Shown here one piece after another: positions 1 to 7,535 of a DNA stretch of 38,322 nt (the stretch's first letter is position 1; every line of letters begins with the position of its first letter). This stretch comes from a virus, in IMG/VR virus record IMGVR_UViG_3300013102_000777, positions 1 through 38,322 of that record, one strand, 5' to 3'. The notes below the pieces were generated by a model, which was given only the letters and a program-made list of their open reading frames with translations, made no database searches and was not told the origin of the DNA. The translations under genes were made by a program, and so were the position numbers.

Positions 1-94
1 CGCCTGGCTATACAGCGCGGCCAGGCCCGCACCACCCTTGGGCTGGGTACCGAAACCCTGGGCGCGCAGGGCCAGGCGTCGCGCTTCGCGCAGG
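1..94 (-). pseudogene. Host gene fragment, YcaQ-like winged-helix protein, cut by prophage insertion
   Basis: Read on the minus strand from base 93 to base 1 this stretch is open for 31 codons and contains LREARRLALRAQGFG. That string resembles the N-terminus of YcaQ-type (crosslink-repair DNA glycosylase) winged-helix proteins. The reading frame runs off the left edge of the window, and its 5' side is interrupted where phage-like sequence starts near base 95. The simplest reading is that the prophage inserted into or just before this gene. The family call rests on a short motif only. Confidence 0.4.
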
Positions 95-284
95 TGTGAG
101 TTAGTGATCTCTTTGGCACAGAGGGAAGGAAGGAGGAAGAAGCAGGAAGAAAATGGAAAAGCCAGGACTGGCGCGGGTTTCCATTGATAGCTTCGAAAAC
201 GGGAATGCCAAATAGGCGCAAATTGCTAGGAAATCAATATTCGACTAAACAGCCCGCTTTCGGCGGGCTGTTTGGCATCTGTCT
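95..284. other. Left prophage end (attL side), non-coding
   Basis: No gene is seen here. Mu-like genomes start with 5'-TG; the host-like reading frame stops making sense at about base 94 and a TG occurs at 95 and again at 97, so the boundary is good only to a few bases. A long purine-rich tract covers about 119-162 (GAGGGAAGGAAGGAGGAAG and on), followed by A/T-richer sequence up to the terminator at 247. By analogy with Mu, transposase end-binding sites should lie here, but I cannot define convincing repeated end-type sites by eye. Confidence 0.4.
247..273 (-). terminator. Rho-independent terminator of the repressor transcript
   Basis: AAACAGCCCGC and GCGGGCTGTTT form a perfect 11-bp stem around the loop TTTCG. 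It lies 11 bases past the repressor stop codon in the direction of repressor transcription, so it most likely ends that message. On the minus strand the stem ends in TTT. The GCCCGC-TTTCG-GCGGGC style is common in Pseudomonas genomes. Confidence 0.8.
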
Positions 285-950
285 CTAAATCATCCAGCCA
301 CCGGCCCAAACGACACGGCCAATAATATGCAAAGAGTCGAGCTTGTCTTGCGGGACACGCATAGGCGCATAGGCTGGATTGGCGCTCAGGATGGAAATGC
401 CGCCATCAAACTGGCGCTGTAGCCGCTTCGCGTACAGAAGGTCGTCAAGGCGCATGACGTAAAAGCCTTCACCCTGAAGCTGATCACGGCTCAAATCCAT
501 CATCACGGTATCGCCATCGCTGAGGATTGGCTCATTTGAGTCACCATCGACCCTCACAGCTGCCAACTGTGCAGGCTCAAGCCCCTTGCGCCTCAAACTA
601 TGACGGGTAAATGCCAACATGGTTAGAACCCGCGCGCCCTCGCTCCATGCGCCATGCCCTTGACTGATGCGAGCGTCGTACAACGGGATAAAGGCATAGA
701 CCGAAGCGTCAACTGTCGCCTCTGCCATAGGCATGGCAGCTGATACACGCTCGCCCTCCCCTGAGGCCAACCAGTTGAGATCGACTTTAGCCGCCTTGGC
801 TATGTCAACGCATTTAGTGATTTTCGGCTCGCTCTTTCCCGTCAGGTAGTACTCCAGGGTGCGCCTGGGGATGCCAGTCAACCGGGCCAACTCGTCCCCA
901 CTGCCTACCAGCTCGGCGCACTCGCGAATGCGTTCTGCAAGCGTGCTCAT
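285..950 (-). CDS. c: Phage repressor, N-terminal HTH plus S24 (LexA-like) peptidase domain
   Basis: Lysogeny repressor of 221 residues transcribed away from the early operon, as c is in Mu-like phages. Residues about 15-37 form a helix-turn-helix (DELARLTGIPRRTLEYYLTG). The C-terminal half is an S24/LexA-type domain with nucleophile Ser138 in GDSNEP and general base Lys175 in LLYAKR. The usual Met after the catalytic Ser is Asn here. Such repressors dimerise through this domain and may self-cleave on RecA activation, so SOS induction is possible but unproven. I chose ATG 950 because AGGA lies 10 bases upstream and the HTH follows directly; an in-frame ATG at 986 would add 12 residues. The family assignment is firm; the induction behaviour is inference. 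Confidence 0.88.
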   Translation of the reverse strand: MSTLAERIRECAELVGSGDELARLTGIPRRTLEYYLTGKSEPKITKCVDIAKAAKVDLNWLASGEGERVSAAMPMAEATVDASVYAFIPLYDARISQGHGAWSEGARVLTMLAFTRHSLRRKGLEPAQLAAVRVDGDSNEPILSDGDTVMMDLSRDQLQGEGFYVMRLDDLLYAKRLQRQFDGGISILSANPAYAPMRVPQDKLDSLHIIGRVVWAGGWMI

Positions 951-952
951 AG

Positions 953-981
953 CTTCGCTTTCCTGGATTGAGAAAGCGAAG
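953..981. promoter_or_regulatory. Inverted repeat CTTCGCTTTC / GAAAGCGAAG, candidate operator
   Basis: A perfect 10-bp inverted repeat with a 9-base spacer lies directly upstream of the favoured repressor start at 950. TTCGCTTT recurs at 1105-1112, and related TTTCGC/GCGAAA half-sites lie at 993-1010. This suggests a set of repressor or Ner binding sites. If transcribed from further upstream it could also form a leader hairpin over the repressor ribosome-binding site. Confidence 0.5.
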
Positions 982-992
982 TCCATCTGTCG

Positions 993-1010
993 GCGAAAAC
1001 GAAATTTCGC
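993..1010. promoter_or_regulatory. Inverted repeat GCGAAA-N6-TTTCGC, candidate operator
   Basis: GCGAAA and TTTCGC form a 6-bp dyad with six bases between. It shares the TTCGC core with the repeat at 953-981 and the half-site at 1105, and lies between the divergent repressor and Ner genes. This is where operators are expected in Mu-like phages. Confidence 0.45.
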
Positions 1011-1056
1011 ATTCTAAAAAAAGCCCTTGTAAATCAATGAATTGAGCGAATCTTAG

Positions 1057-1077
1057 CCAAATGCAGCGTGCATTTGG
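1057..1077. promoter_or_regulatory. Perfect 21-bp palindrome CCAAATGCA-GCG-TGCATTTGG, candidate operator
   Basis: Two 9-bp arms match perfectly around GCG. The element is in the middle of the 247-bp region between the divergent regulator genes, and its sequence is unlike the TTCGC family of repeats next to it. Two different dyad classes fit two different regulators (repressor and Ner) sharing this control region; which protein binds which is not shown by the sequence. Confidence 0.55.
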
Positions 1078-1109
1078 TCGATCTACGAAAAAGAAAAGCC
1101 ATTTTTCGC

Positions 1110-1138
1110 TTTACCACCAAGCCACTTATGGCTAACAA
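1110..1138 (+). promoter_or_regulatory. Possible early promoter Pe
   Basis: TTTACC at 1110 and TAACAA at 1133 are spaced 17 bases and point toward the Ner-like gene. Both hexamers match the sigma-70 consensus only partly. The TTCGCTTT half-site at 1105 overlaps the -35 region, which would suit repression. A weak candidate. Confidence 0.35.
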
Positions 1139-1197
1139 TCTCCTAAACCGGCAGTTAGCTAGCCAAAAAAAACCACCTAGGAAGATGGTCCACAATT

Positions 1198-1584
1198 ATG
1201 GAAATGCTCGATGTACCGCTCGATTTAGATCGTCGGTGGGAGTGGATTAAGTACCAATTGCGCGTCCGGGGCACCTCTGGAGCTGTTATAGCTCGGGAGC
1301 TGAGCCTCAACGACCGCGCCATCCGCAGCACCAAGCGCAACGCCTACCCGCGTGTCGAACGTGCCATCGCGTCTGCACTGGGCCTTCAGCCGATTCAGGT
1401 CTGGCCGGAGCGCTGGAACACGGATGGCACCCCAAAAAGGCAGCGACCAAATCGCGCGGAATCTAACGCGAATTCCATACGCGAGAATACCGGATATTGC
1501 CCGGTTAGTGACTTTAACGATCCTAAGGACGAACTTGATAAAGCCAAAAATGGCCAGGTAAATCCGGAGAGCGGCCATGATTAG
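1198..1584 (+). CDS. ner: Ner-like DNA-binding regulator
   Basis: Protein of 128 residues. The first 75 resemble Mu Ner/Nlp: a helix-turn-helix within RRWEWIKYQLRVRGTSGAVI and the following IARELSLNDRAIRST, ending with the typical VWPERW. Ner is the early negative regulator that turns down the early and repressor promoters during lytic growth. The C-terminal 50 residues are polar and unrecognised, making it longer than Mu Ner (75). The ATG at 1198 lacks a close Shine-Dalgarno (AGGA lies 15 bases upstream); an in-frame ATG at 1204 is an alternative. The end overlaps the transposase start by 8 bases, so the two are translationally coupled. Confidence 0.75.
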   Translation: MEMLDVPLDLDRRWEWIKYQLRVRGTSGAVIARELSLNDRAIRSTKRNAYPRVERAIASALGLQPIQVWPERWNTDGTPKRQRPNRAESNANSIRENTGYCPVSDFNDPKDELDKAKNGQVNPESGHD

Positions 1585-3616
1585 CTGGTTCACCGCCCAA
1601 GAACTAGCCGGGCTTCCTGGAATGCCTGGCTCTGCGAGAGCAATACAACTGAAAGGCAAGGAACACTGGCCGGGCCGAAAACGCGTGGGCACCAAGGCAA
1701 CTGAGTACCCGCTAACTGTGCTTCCAGCAGAAACACAGGCTGCTCTGATTGCGAAGGCTCTCCATGTCGATTCCGAAAAAGCCACTGAGGTATCCCCCTC
1801 GGGTCCCGCGAGCGGCTGTGACTGCAAATCAACGTCACGCTTAAACGAAAAGCAAACTCGCGTGATGCTCGCTCGACTCGCGTTCTGTCGGCATATCGAG
1901 CGCATGTGCGCTGTCATGTCTCAGAAAGATGCCATCTCAGAACTGGTACGGCAGGCAGTGGACGGCTCGCTCGACCCGTACCTGCAAGATCGCGTATCAC
2001 TTGCCAACGACCGCATATCTATTGACCGCTCGCTATCTGAAAGAACACTTAAGCGCTGGCTTTCGGTTTGGCGGGCAGCTGATCGAGATGAGATCGCCCT
2101 CGCCCCGCTGCGTCAGCGAGCGAGTCTCGACATGCCAGATTGGTCGATTGCGTTTTTGCGTTGCTACCAACGTCCTACTAAGCCGTCGGTTGCTGCAAGT
2201 TACGCTGAATTTGCCACCGCGTGGACTGGCACGGTGCCGAGCATTCACGCCGTGCAACGCTTCCTTAAAAAGCTGAGCCCAGACGCGCTTAATCGGGGGC
2301 GCATGAGCCTGCAGGACCTCAAAGCGCTGCAACCGTTCCGCCGCCGCTCGACCAAGAATCTCTTTCCGGGGGACGTCTACACAGCCGACGGTCACAAGTT
2401 CGATGCCGAGGTGATCAACCCCATCACCGGCAAGCCGTACCGACCCGAAATCACCACCATTTTGGATGTCGCGACGCGTCGCGTAGTCGGCTTTTCGGTA
2501 GGCGAAGCGGAGTCAGCTATTGGCGTGCTGGACGCGCTGCGAGGAGCCGTTCGCGAGTGCATGTTCGCAATCTTCTACGTCGACAACGGATCGGGCTTCG
2601 CAAACGAGTCTGTTAGAGAGGTCGTGGATCGCCTAGGCGGCACCATGACGCATTCTCTCCCCTACAACAGCCAGGCGCGGGGTCTCTCTGAGCGTGGCCA
2701 CCAAACGATATGGGTGCGAGCTGCAAAGAAAGTGACGAGCTATATCGGCGCCGACATGGACAAGCACGCAGGAACCAAGGTGCATCGGATCGGCCGCAAG
2801 CAGCTTCGGGAGAACGGCAGCACCCGCTTGATACCAGAGTTTGTGGTCTTCATGGATGGCGTTGAGCGCGAGGTGGCTGAGTACAACCAAACACCTCATA
2901 GAGGCCTAGAGAAGATCCGCGACCCGCTGACGGGCAATCTTCGCCATCTTAGTCCCGACGAAGCTTGGCAGCAGGCTATCGACGAAGGCTGGACGCCCAT
3001 GAAGGCATCCGACCGGATGGTCGAAGCATTGATCCGCCCTCAAACCACGCGAACCACTCGACGCGGAGAGATTCAATGGGCTGGAGCCACCTATTTCCTA
3101 AGCGATCTAACGGCCTTTCACGGACAAGAAATTCGCATGGCCTACGACGTTAGAGATGCTGGCCGTGTGTGGGCGTACAGCATTGAAGGCGAGCTAATCG
3201 GAGAAGCCCTGCTCGACGGCAACAGCACTGACTACATGCCAATGACCATGGTTGAGCAAGCGCGTGAGAAGCGCCTGCAAGGTCAGTACAAAAGGGCCAT
3301 CGACAAAGTGGAAACACTGACCGGCAATCGCGTGGAAATGATAGCGCCAACGACCTCGCCAAGCGCAAATCTACCCGCATCGGAGCTTACCGCCGCGCTT
3401 GAATTTGCGAGGGAGATGCAGGCGCAACAGCCCATATTCGAGATCCCTGGAAATGACGTGGAGCGCTACCGGCTCTGGAAAAAGCTAGACGAGCGTCAAG
3501 CTGCGGGCGAGGTATTGAACGCGGATGAGGCTAGATGGTGGGAGCGGTACGCCACTCACCCAGACCTTATTTATCAGCGCGAGCTGATGGAAGGATTCGA
3601 AAAGCACGCGGGCTGA
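1577..3616 (+). CDS. A: MuA-type DDE transposase
   Basis: Transposase of 679 residues (Mu A is 663) that pairs the phage ends, nicks them and joins them to target DNA for integration and replicative transposition. Residues 1-70 form the winged-helix Mu-A N-terminal domain (WFTAQELAGLPGMP). The catalytic RNase-H-like core shows Asp271 in YTADGHKFD, Asp336 in YVDNGSGF and Glu372 in GLSERGHQT, which is a complete DDE triad. The Mu-type beta-barrel domain and a C-terminal tail (MuB/ClpX-interacting in Mu) follow. It starts inside the end of the Ner-like gene. The stop codon lies in the loop of a strong hairpin. The region is less GC-rich than the late genes. Confidence 0.95.
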   Translation: MISWFTAQELAGLPGMPGSARAIQLKGKEHWPGRKRVGTKATEYPLTVLPAETQAALIAKALHVDSEKATEVSPSGPASGCDCKSTSRLNEKQTRVMLARLAFCRHIERMCAVMSQKDAISELVRQAVDGSLDPYLQDRVSLANDRISIDRSLSERTLKRWLSVWRAADRDEIALAPLRQRASLDMPDWSIAFLRCYQRPTKPSVAASYAEFATAWTGTVPSIHAVQRFLKKLSPDALNRGRMSLQDLKALQPFRRRSTKNLFPGDVYTADGHKFDAEVINPITGKPYRPEITTILDVATRRVVGFSVGEAESAIGVLDALRGAVRECMFAIFYVDNGSGFANESVREVVDRLGGTMTHSLPYNSQARGLSERGHQTIWVRAAKKVTSYIGADMDKHAGTKVHRIGRKQLRENGSTRLIPEFVVFMDGVEREVAEYNQTPHRGLEKIRDPLTGNLRHLSPDEAWQQAIDEGWTPMKASDRMVEALIRPQTTRTTRRGEIQWAGATYFLSDLTAFHGQEIRMAYDVRDAGRVWAYSIEGELIGEALLDGNSTDYMPMTMVEQAREKRLQGQYKRAIDKVETLTGNRVEMIAPTTSPSANLPASELTAALEFAREMQAQQPIFEIPGNDVERYRLWKKLDERQAAGEVLNADEARWWERYATHPDLIYQRELMEGFEKHAG

Positions 3617-3627
3617 GCGGCCCGCGT
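3606..3627 (+). other. Hairpin over the transposase stop codon
   Basis: ACGCGGGC and GCCCGCGT form a perfect 8-bp stem with loop TGAGCG; the loop TGA is the transposase stop codon. It is followed by TTTA, too short for a convincing terminator, but it could attenuate transcription or protect the message end between A and B. Confidence 0.6.
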
Positions 3628-3638
3628 TTATAGCAGTC

Positions 3639-3656
3639 GGCGTGTGAGCGCACGCC
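3639..3656 (+). other. Second hairpin in the A-B gap with the same TGAGCG loop
   Basis: GGCGTG and CACGCC form a 6-bp stem around TGAGCG, the same six-base loop as the hairpin 11 bases upstream. It ends just before the AAGGAG ribosome-binding site of MuB at about 3659, so folding could affect MuB translation. Confidence 0.5.
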
Positions 3657-3671
3657 AGAAGGAGAAGCAAA

Positions 3672-4394
3672 GTGAGTGTAACTAAAGTCGTTGCGTTAAC
3701 CAATGTTGGGCTGCTAGGAGGCGCATTGCAGCGCGCACAGGCGCGCCCAGCGGGCCTGCCAGGCCTGGTCGTCATGTACGGTGCCAGCGGGCTTGGAAAG
3801 TCGGTCTCCGCTTCCTATGCCGCGAATCTGCACAGAGCGTATTACGTCGAGTGCCGCGATACCTGGTCCAAGAAAGCCTTTCTGCTGGCCGTCCTGAAAG
3901 ATATGGCCATCGCCCCTGGCCGCACACTGAGCGACATGATGGACCAGATCGCAGAGCAGCTTTCCCGCTCTATGCGCCCTCTGATTGTCGATGACGTTCA
4001 ATACATGCTCGATAAGGCCATCGCCAACGTCCTGACGGATCTCTATAACGCGAGTCAGGGGACCATCGTGCTGATCGGTGAAGAGCGGGTGCCAGGATCG
4101 CTGGCCAGGCTTGAACGACTACACAATCGCGTTCTCGAATGGGTGCCCGCACAACCTGCATCGCTTGACGATCTGCGGCAACTGGCGACTGCCAACTACC
4201 CACAGCTCAAGGTGACCGATGATCTGCTCGAAGACCTGGGACGCGCTACTGGCGGCTGTCTACGTCGAGCAGCGGTGAACCTTTACAAGGTGAATAGCGA
4301 AGCCTCCGCCATGATGCTTGAGCGAGTGGATTTGGCGGCTTGGGGTAAGCGCGGCTGGTTTACCGGCGAAGCTCCTGTTCGGAGGGCTCGCTGA
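3672..4394 (+). CDS. B: MuB-type AAA+ ATPase, target-DNA activator
   Basis: ATPase of 240 residues that in Mu coats target DNA, delivers it to the transposase and gives target immunity. Walker A is GASGLGKS at residues 37-44 and Walker B is LIVDD at 103-107. Compared with Mu B (312 residues) it lacks the N-terminal HTH domain and begins almost directly with the AAA module. Start is GTG 3672, with AAGGAG at a good distance. The last base of its stop is shared with the next gene (TGATG). Confidence 0.9.
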   Translation: MSVTKVVALTNVGLLGGALQRAQARPAGLPGLVVMYGASGLGKSVSASYAANLHRAYYVECRDTWSKKAFLLAVLKDMAIAPGRTLSDMMDQIAEQLSRSMRPLIVDDVQYMLDKAIANVLTDLYNASQGTIVLIGEERVPGSLARLERLHNRVLEWVPAQPASLDDLRQLATANYPQLKVTDDLLEDLGRATGGCLRRAAVNLYKVNSEASAMMLERVDLAAWGKRGWFTGEAPVRRAR

Positions 4395-5128
4395 TGGGCA
4401 AATCAGTACGCCTTCGACTGGTTGGTGGCAAAGAACCTCGTCAGCTTATGTGGGAGGCCATCCGTGATCGGCGCGAAAGCTTTAGCGGCGAAGAGGTTGC
4501 CCAAAGCACCGAGCAAGAGCTGGGCACAGTGATGGCCTACATTCGCGCGATGGGGAAAGCCAAGATCATCAAAGCGCTGGATCGAGCAGCCCGTGACAAA
4601 CAACGCTGGGCGCTGATCCTAGACGAAGGTTTAGAACACCCGCGCCTGAATGTTAGGGGTCAGCGCCACGTGCATGGCCAGGCTCTGGAAAACCTGTGGC
4701 GAACGTTGCGCATCATGGGCGAATTGACCGCTGCCGAAGCGGCAGAGGTATCGAGTGTTGGAGGCGTACGTGTCACCCAATCGTATGCAACCAACTACTA
4801 CTCCACGCTTGCCCGTGCTGGTTATGTGATCGCTCGATCCTACGACCACCAGCGCGCTGTCACCTACCGACTGGCACCCAATGGCTATACCGGCCCACGT
4901 CATCCAGTGGTACAGCGCCATGAGTCTATACAGGTCTTCGATCCGAACAAGGATGAGGTGGTCTTCTCCAGAAGACTGGCGGGCGGTGTACCCGTTGAGT
5001 CGGAACCTACTAACGACATGCAGCAAGAGAACCTGCGTATGCGGGCGCTACTAACCGAATTGATGGAGCAACGTGGAGTTACCAGCACTGGGCTACTTCA
5101 ACGAATCCAACTGGAGCTAGCGGAATGA
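4394..5128 (+). CDS. Early protein of unknown function with possible winged-helix segments
   Basis: A 244-residue protein that I do not recognise as a named family. Residues about 10-65 (EVAQSTEQELGTVMAYIRAM) and 90-155 (ELTAAEAAEVSSVGG, then an aromatic SYATNYYSTLARAGYV) look like two winged-helix-type units. The C-terminus (QQENLRMRALLTELMEQRGV) is a probable coiled coil. Proteins of this kind commonly follow MuB in Pseudomonas transposable phages, so a DNA-binding role in replication or regulation is plausible. Its start overlaps the MuB stop and its stop overlaps the next start, so it is part of a tightly coupled early operon. Confidence 0.7.
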   Translation: MGKSVRLRLVGGKEPRQLMWEAIRDRRESFSGEEVAQSTEQELGTVMAYIRAMGKAKIIKALDRAARDKQRWALILDEGLEHPRLNVRGQRHVHGQALENLWRTLRIMGELTAAEAAEVSSVGGVRVTQSYATNYYSTLARAGYVIARSYDHQRAVTYRLAPNGYTGPRHPVVQRHESIQVFDPNKDEVVFSRRLAGGVPVESEPTNDMQQENLRMRALLTELMEQRGVTSTGLLQRIQLELAE

Positions 5129-5496
5129 CCCACGTTGACCTGACCGCCTGGGGCTCGACCCCACCTCAATTCGTCGTACTGCTCGCCGCAGAGGTCCGGG
5201 CCACTGACCGCACCCGCGCCGCGTCCCGGATCGGCATGAGCCGTACCGCCGTCAGCCTGGTGCTGGCCAACAAGTACTCGAGCCCGAGCACGGCTGGTGT
5301 CGAACGTCGCGTGATGGATGTCCTCGGCCGCATTGACTGCATCGCCCTGGGCGAGACCCTGACGGTGGCGCAGTGCCAAACCTTCCGCGACCGGTCCGCG
5401 CCGACGCACAACCCGATGCAGATGCAGCACTGGCGTGCTTGCCAGCATTGCCCCTTCAACCCGAATTGCGCAGGTGCCACCCATGCAACTCACTGA
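5125..5496 (+). CDS. Small HTH regulator with C-terminal Cys cluster
   Basis: A 123-residue protein with a Cro/LacI-like helix-turn-helix at about residues 27-50 (RAASRIGMSRTAVSLVLANK). A Cys-rich tail follows (CQTF, then RACQHCPFNPNC), with four Cys spaced to bind a metal or Fe-S cluster. HTH plus this Cys tail recurs in transposable phage early operons; its targets are unknown. It starts in the overlap with the preceding stop (ATGA), and the next gene starts inside its 3' end. Confidence 0.7.
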   Translation: MTHVDLTAWGSTPPQFVVLLAAEVRATDRTRAASRIGMSRTAVSLVLANKYSSPSTAGVERRVMDVLGRIDCIALGETLTVAQCQTFRDRSAPTHNPMQMQHWRACQHCPFNPNCAGATHATH

Positions 5497-5989
5497 GAAT
5501 CGCTGTGTGCCTAAGATCCAGATCCACATCGCCGGTCGCGGCATGATCCAGTTGCATCGTGAGGGCCAGTGCGTGGGCTTTGCTAAGTCATATCGCAACG
5601 CTGAGCAGCGTGCGGAAGTGCTTGAGCTTTTTTTCGCCAGAAAAGAATCGCTGGGCAGAGCTACGGTAGTTATGACGCTAGATGGCGAGTTTTGTTCAGC
5701 TGATGGGCAATCTAACGCGCAATCTGAGGCGCAGTTCGCAAACCAAGAATGGCTAGTCGAAGCGGTCAGCATCAACCTGTTTCCGATCAAATGCTTTGCT
5801 CGATTGGCTGAGGCGGAGTGCTTTGCTGGACACCTCCGCGCCTACAACCTTGCACGCCCTGCCAGCGGTGATGACGGTCAATGGACGGAGGCACTGATCG
5901 AGTGGTGGGAGAAGCATCCCGCCCAGGCGGCTGCCGACTTCCAGTCGTTCCGCATCCGGGCCGTCCCGGTCCTGGAGGGTTTGCACTGA
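5483..5989 (+). CDS. Early hypothetical protein
   Basis: Unrecognised protein of 168 residues. ATG 5483 is preferred over an in-frame ATG at 5435, because the latter would lie deep inside the upstream gene and would add 16 residues with no recognisable domain. The N-terminal half looks like a beta-rich domain (IQIHIAGRGMIQLHREGQCV) and the C-terminal half is helical and Trp-containing (WTEALIEWWEKHP). It overlaps the upstream gene by 14 bases and shares the TGATG junction with the next gene. Confidence 0.6.
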   Translation: MQLTENRCVPKIQIHIAGRGMIQLHREGQCVGFAKSYRNAEQRAEVLELFFARKESLGRATVVMTLDGEFCSADGQSNAQSEAQFANQEWLVEAVSINLFPIKCFARLAEAECFAGHLRAYNLARPASGDDGQWTEALIEWWEKHPAQAAADFQSFRIRAVPVLEGLH

Positions 5990-6474
5990 TGCGCACCCGC
6001 TGCCCGAACTGTGGCACCACCCTGTCCCTGGATGCGCTGATCGCGCACGACGGCGCCCGTGAGGCCCTGGGCGTGGCCTTCAAACTGTCCGGTCCCGTGG
6101 GTAATGCCTTGATCCGCTACCTCGGCCTATTCCGGCCGGAGTCGCGCGAGCTGACGATGGATCGTGTGGCCAAGCTGCTCGCCGAACTGCTGCCGGACCT
6201 GCAAGCCCAGCGCATTGAGCGCGGTGGCCAGGTGTTCGAAGCGCCCCCGGCCTGCTGGGCCTGGGCCATCGAGCAGGCCCTAGCTGCGCGTGAGGCGGGA
6301 CGACTGGTAACGCCGCTCAAGGGGCATGGCTGGCTGTACCAGGTCATGACCCAGTACCAACCCCAGGCCGGCGCGGCGGTGGTGGTTCGCGAGGATGCCT
6401 CGCGTCTGCCTATCCGTCCCGTGAGCCAGACCACGGCGGCTATGGCGGCGCTGGAGGGGCGTCTCCGTGGTTGA
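5989..6474 (+). CDS. Early hypothetical protein with N-terminal CxxC knuckle
   Basis: A 161-residue protein starting at ATG 5989 in a TGATG overlap. It opens with MRTRCPNCGTTLSLDALIAH, a half zinc-knuckle, followed by a helical domain with a conserved-looking aromatic stretch (LKGHGWLYQVMTQY). I do not recognise the family. Its place between replication and regulatory genes suggests a replication accessory role, but this is position-based inference only. Confidence 0.6.
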   Translation: MRTRCPNCGTTLSLDALIAHDGAREALGVAFKLSGPVGNALIRYLGLFRPESRELTMDRVAKLLAELLPDLQAQRIERGGQVFEAPPACWAWAIEQALAAREAGRLVTPLKGHGWLYQVMTQYQPQAGAAVVVREDASRLPIRPVSQTTAAMAALEGRLRG

Positions 6475-6853
6475 AGAGTGGTTAGAGCGGGCCGTCGTTC
6501 AGGGTTTAAAGGGCCTGGTTGCCCTGCGACTGGACGGTGCCCCCGCCGCCGATGCCATCACGATGACTCTCGACGTCTGGCTGGTGGCCCTGGAGCGGGG
6601 CCGGAGCTGGGAGGAGGACCGCGACGCCTGGCGCATCCAGGCCGCTTTTTCGACGCTGTTCGCCACCTGCGAGCGCTGGCCGGCACCGGCTGCGCTGCTG
6701 CGACAGATGCCGCCGCCGAAGGGCTGGGCGACGCTGCCCAAGCCAGAAGTGAGCGAAGCGCAACGTATCAATGGGCGGCGCCACATCGCCGACATCACGG
6801 CCCGGCTCAAAGGCCTGGCCCCCACGACAGAAACGGAGCAACAACCGCAATGA
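6467..6853 (+). CDS. Early hypothetical protein
   Basis: A 128-residue protein beginning at GTG 6467, inside the end of the preceding gene. It is mostly helical with RWPAPAALLRQMPPP at about residues 70-84, a Trp-Pro pattern seen in some phage replication accessory proteins. No firm family assignment. Its stop overlaps the start of the DUF3164 gene (ATGA). Confidence 0.6.
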   Translation: MVEEWLERAVVQGLKGLVALRLDGAPAADAITMTLDVWLVALERGRSWEEDRDAWRIQAAFSTLFATCERWPAPAALLRQMPPPKGWATLPKPEVSEAQRINGRRHIADITARLKGLAPTTETEQQPQ

Positions 6854-7494
6854 ATACCCCCATCCCGGAAGGTTTCCGCCAAGACGCCAAGGGCCGCCTG
6901 GTGCCCGAGGACATGATCAAACCCATCGACCTGGCTCGCGACGCATTGGTGGCCGAGCTGGTCCAGAAGGCCCAGGCCGTTGCCCAAGTGCTGGCAGAGT
7001 TCAAAGCAAACGCATTCGGCGACATCAAGGCCTTCGTGGATCTGTCAGCCGAGCAGTACGGCGCGAAGTTGGGCGGCAGTAAGGGCAACGTGACCCTGCT
7101 GTCGTTCGACGGGCGTTACAAGGTAGTGCAGGCCGCCCAGGACGCGATCAAGTTCGACGAGCGTCTCCAGGCGGCTCGCGCCCTGATCGATGAATGTCTG
7201 GCCGAGTGGACACAGGATGCCCGGAGTGAGGTGCGGGTGATCGTCAACGAGGCTTTCCGTGCCGACAAGGAGGGTGAGATCAGCACCGGCCGCGTGCTGG
7301 CCCTGCGCCGGCTGGAGATCAGCGATGCACGTTGGCAGCGGGCCATGGCCGCAATTAGCGATGCGGTCCAAGTCGTGGGCTCCAAGAGCTACATCCGCGT
7401 GTATCAGCGCGTGGGGGACTCAGACCAGTACGTTCCGATCCCGCTCGACATCGCCAGCGCCCCCGTGGCGCAGGCCGCTACCACGCTGCACTGA
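6850..7494 (+). CDS. DUF3164 family early protein
   Basis: A 214-residue protein with the DUF3164 layout. It has a polar N-terminus (EGFRQDAKGRLVPEDMIKP), a long helix with LSAEQYGAKLGGSKGNVTLL, a strand pair around SFDGRYKV, then a helical tail ending in SKSYIRVYQRV. Members are standard in the early operons of Mu-like phages of Pseudomonas and relatives. Some database entries carry a misleading sulfate-transporter label. Function is unknown; position suggests replication or host takeover. ATG 6850 starts within the overlap with the gene upstream. Confidence 0.85.
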   Translation: MNTPIPEGFRQDAKGRLVPEDMIKPIDLARDALVAELVQKAQAVAQVLAEFKANAFGDIKAFVDLSAEQYGAKLGGSKGNVTLLSFDGRYKVVQAAQDAIKFDERLQAARALIDECLAEWTQDARSEVRVIVNEAFRADKEGEISTGRVLALRRLEISDARWQRAMAAISDAVQVVGSKSYIRVYQRVGDSDQYVPIPLDIASAPVAQAATTLH

Positions 7495-7535
7495 TTCAGC
7501 ACGTCGCTTACAGAATACGAGAGAGAGAAGTACTC

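Noticed and set aside
1068-1250. 60-codon plus-strand ORF over the control region
   Set aside because: It overlaps the palindrome, the probable early promoter and the Ner-like start, has no ribosome-binding site and no recognisable sequence.
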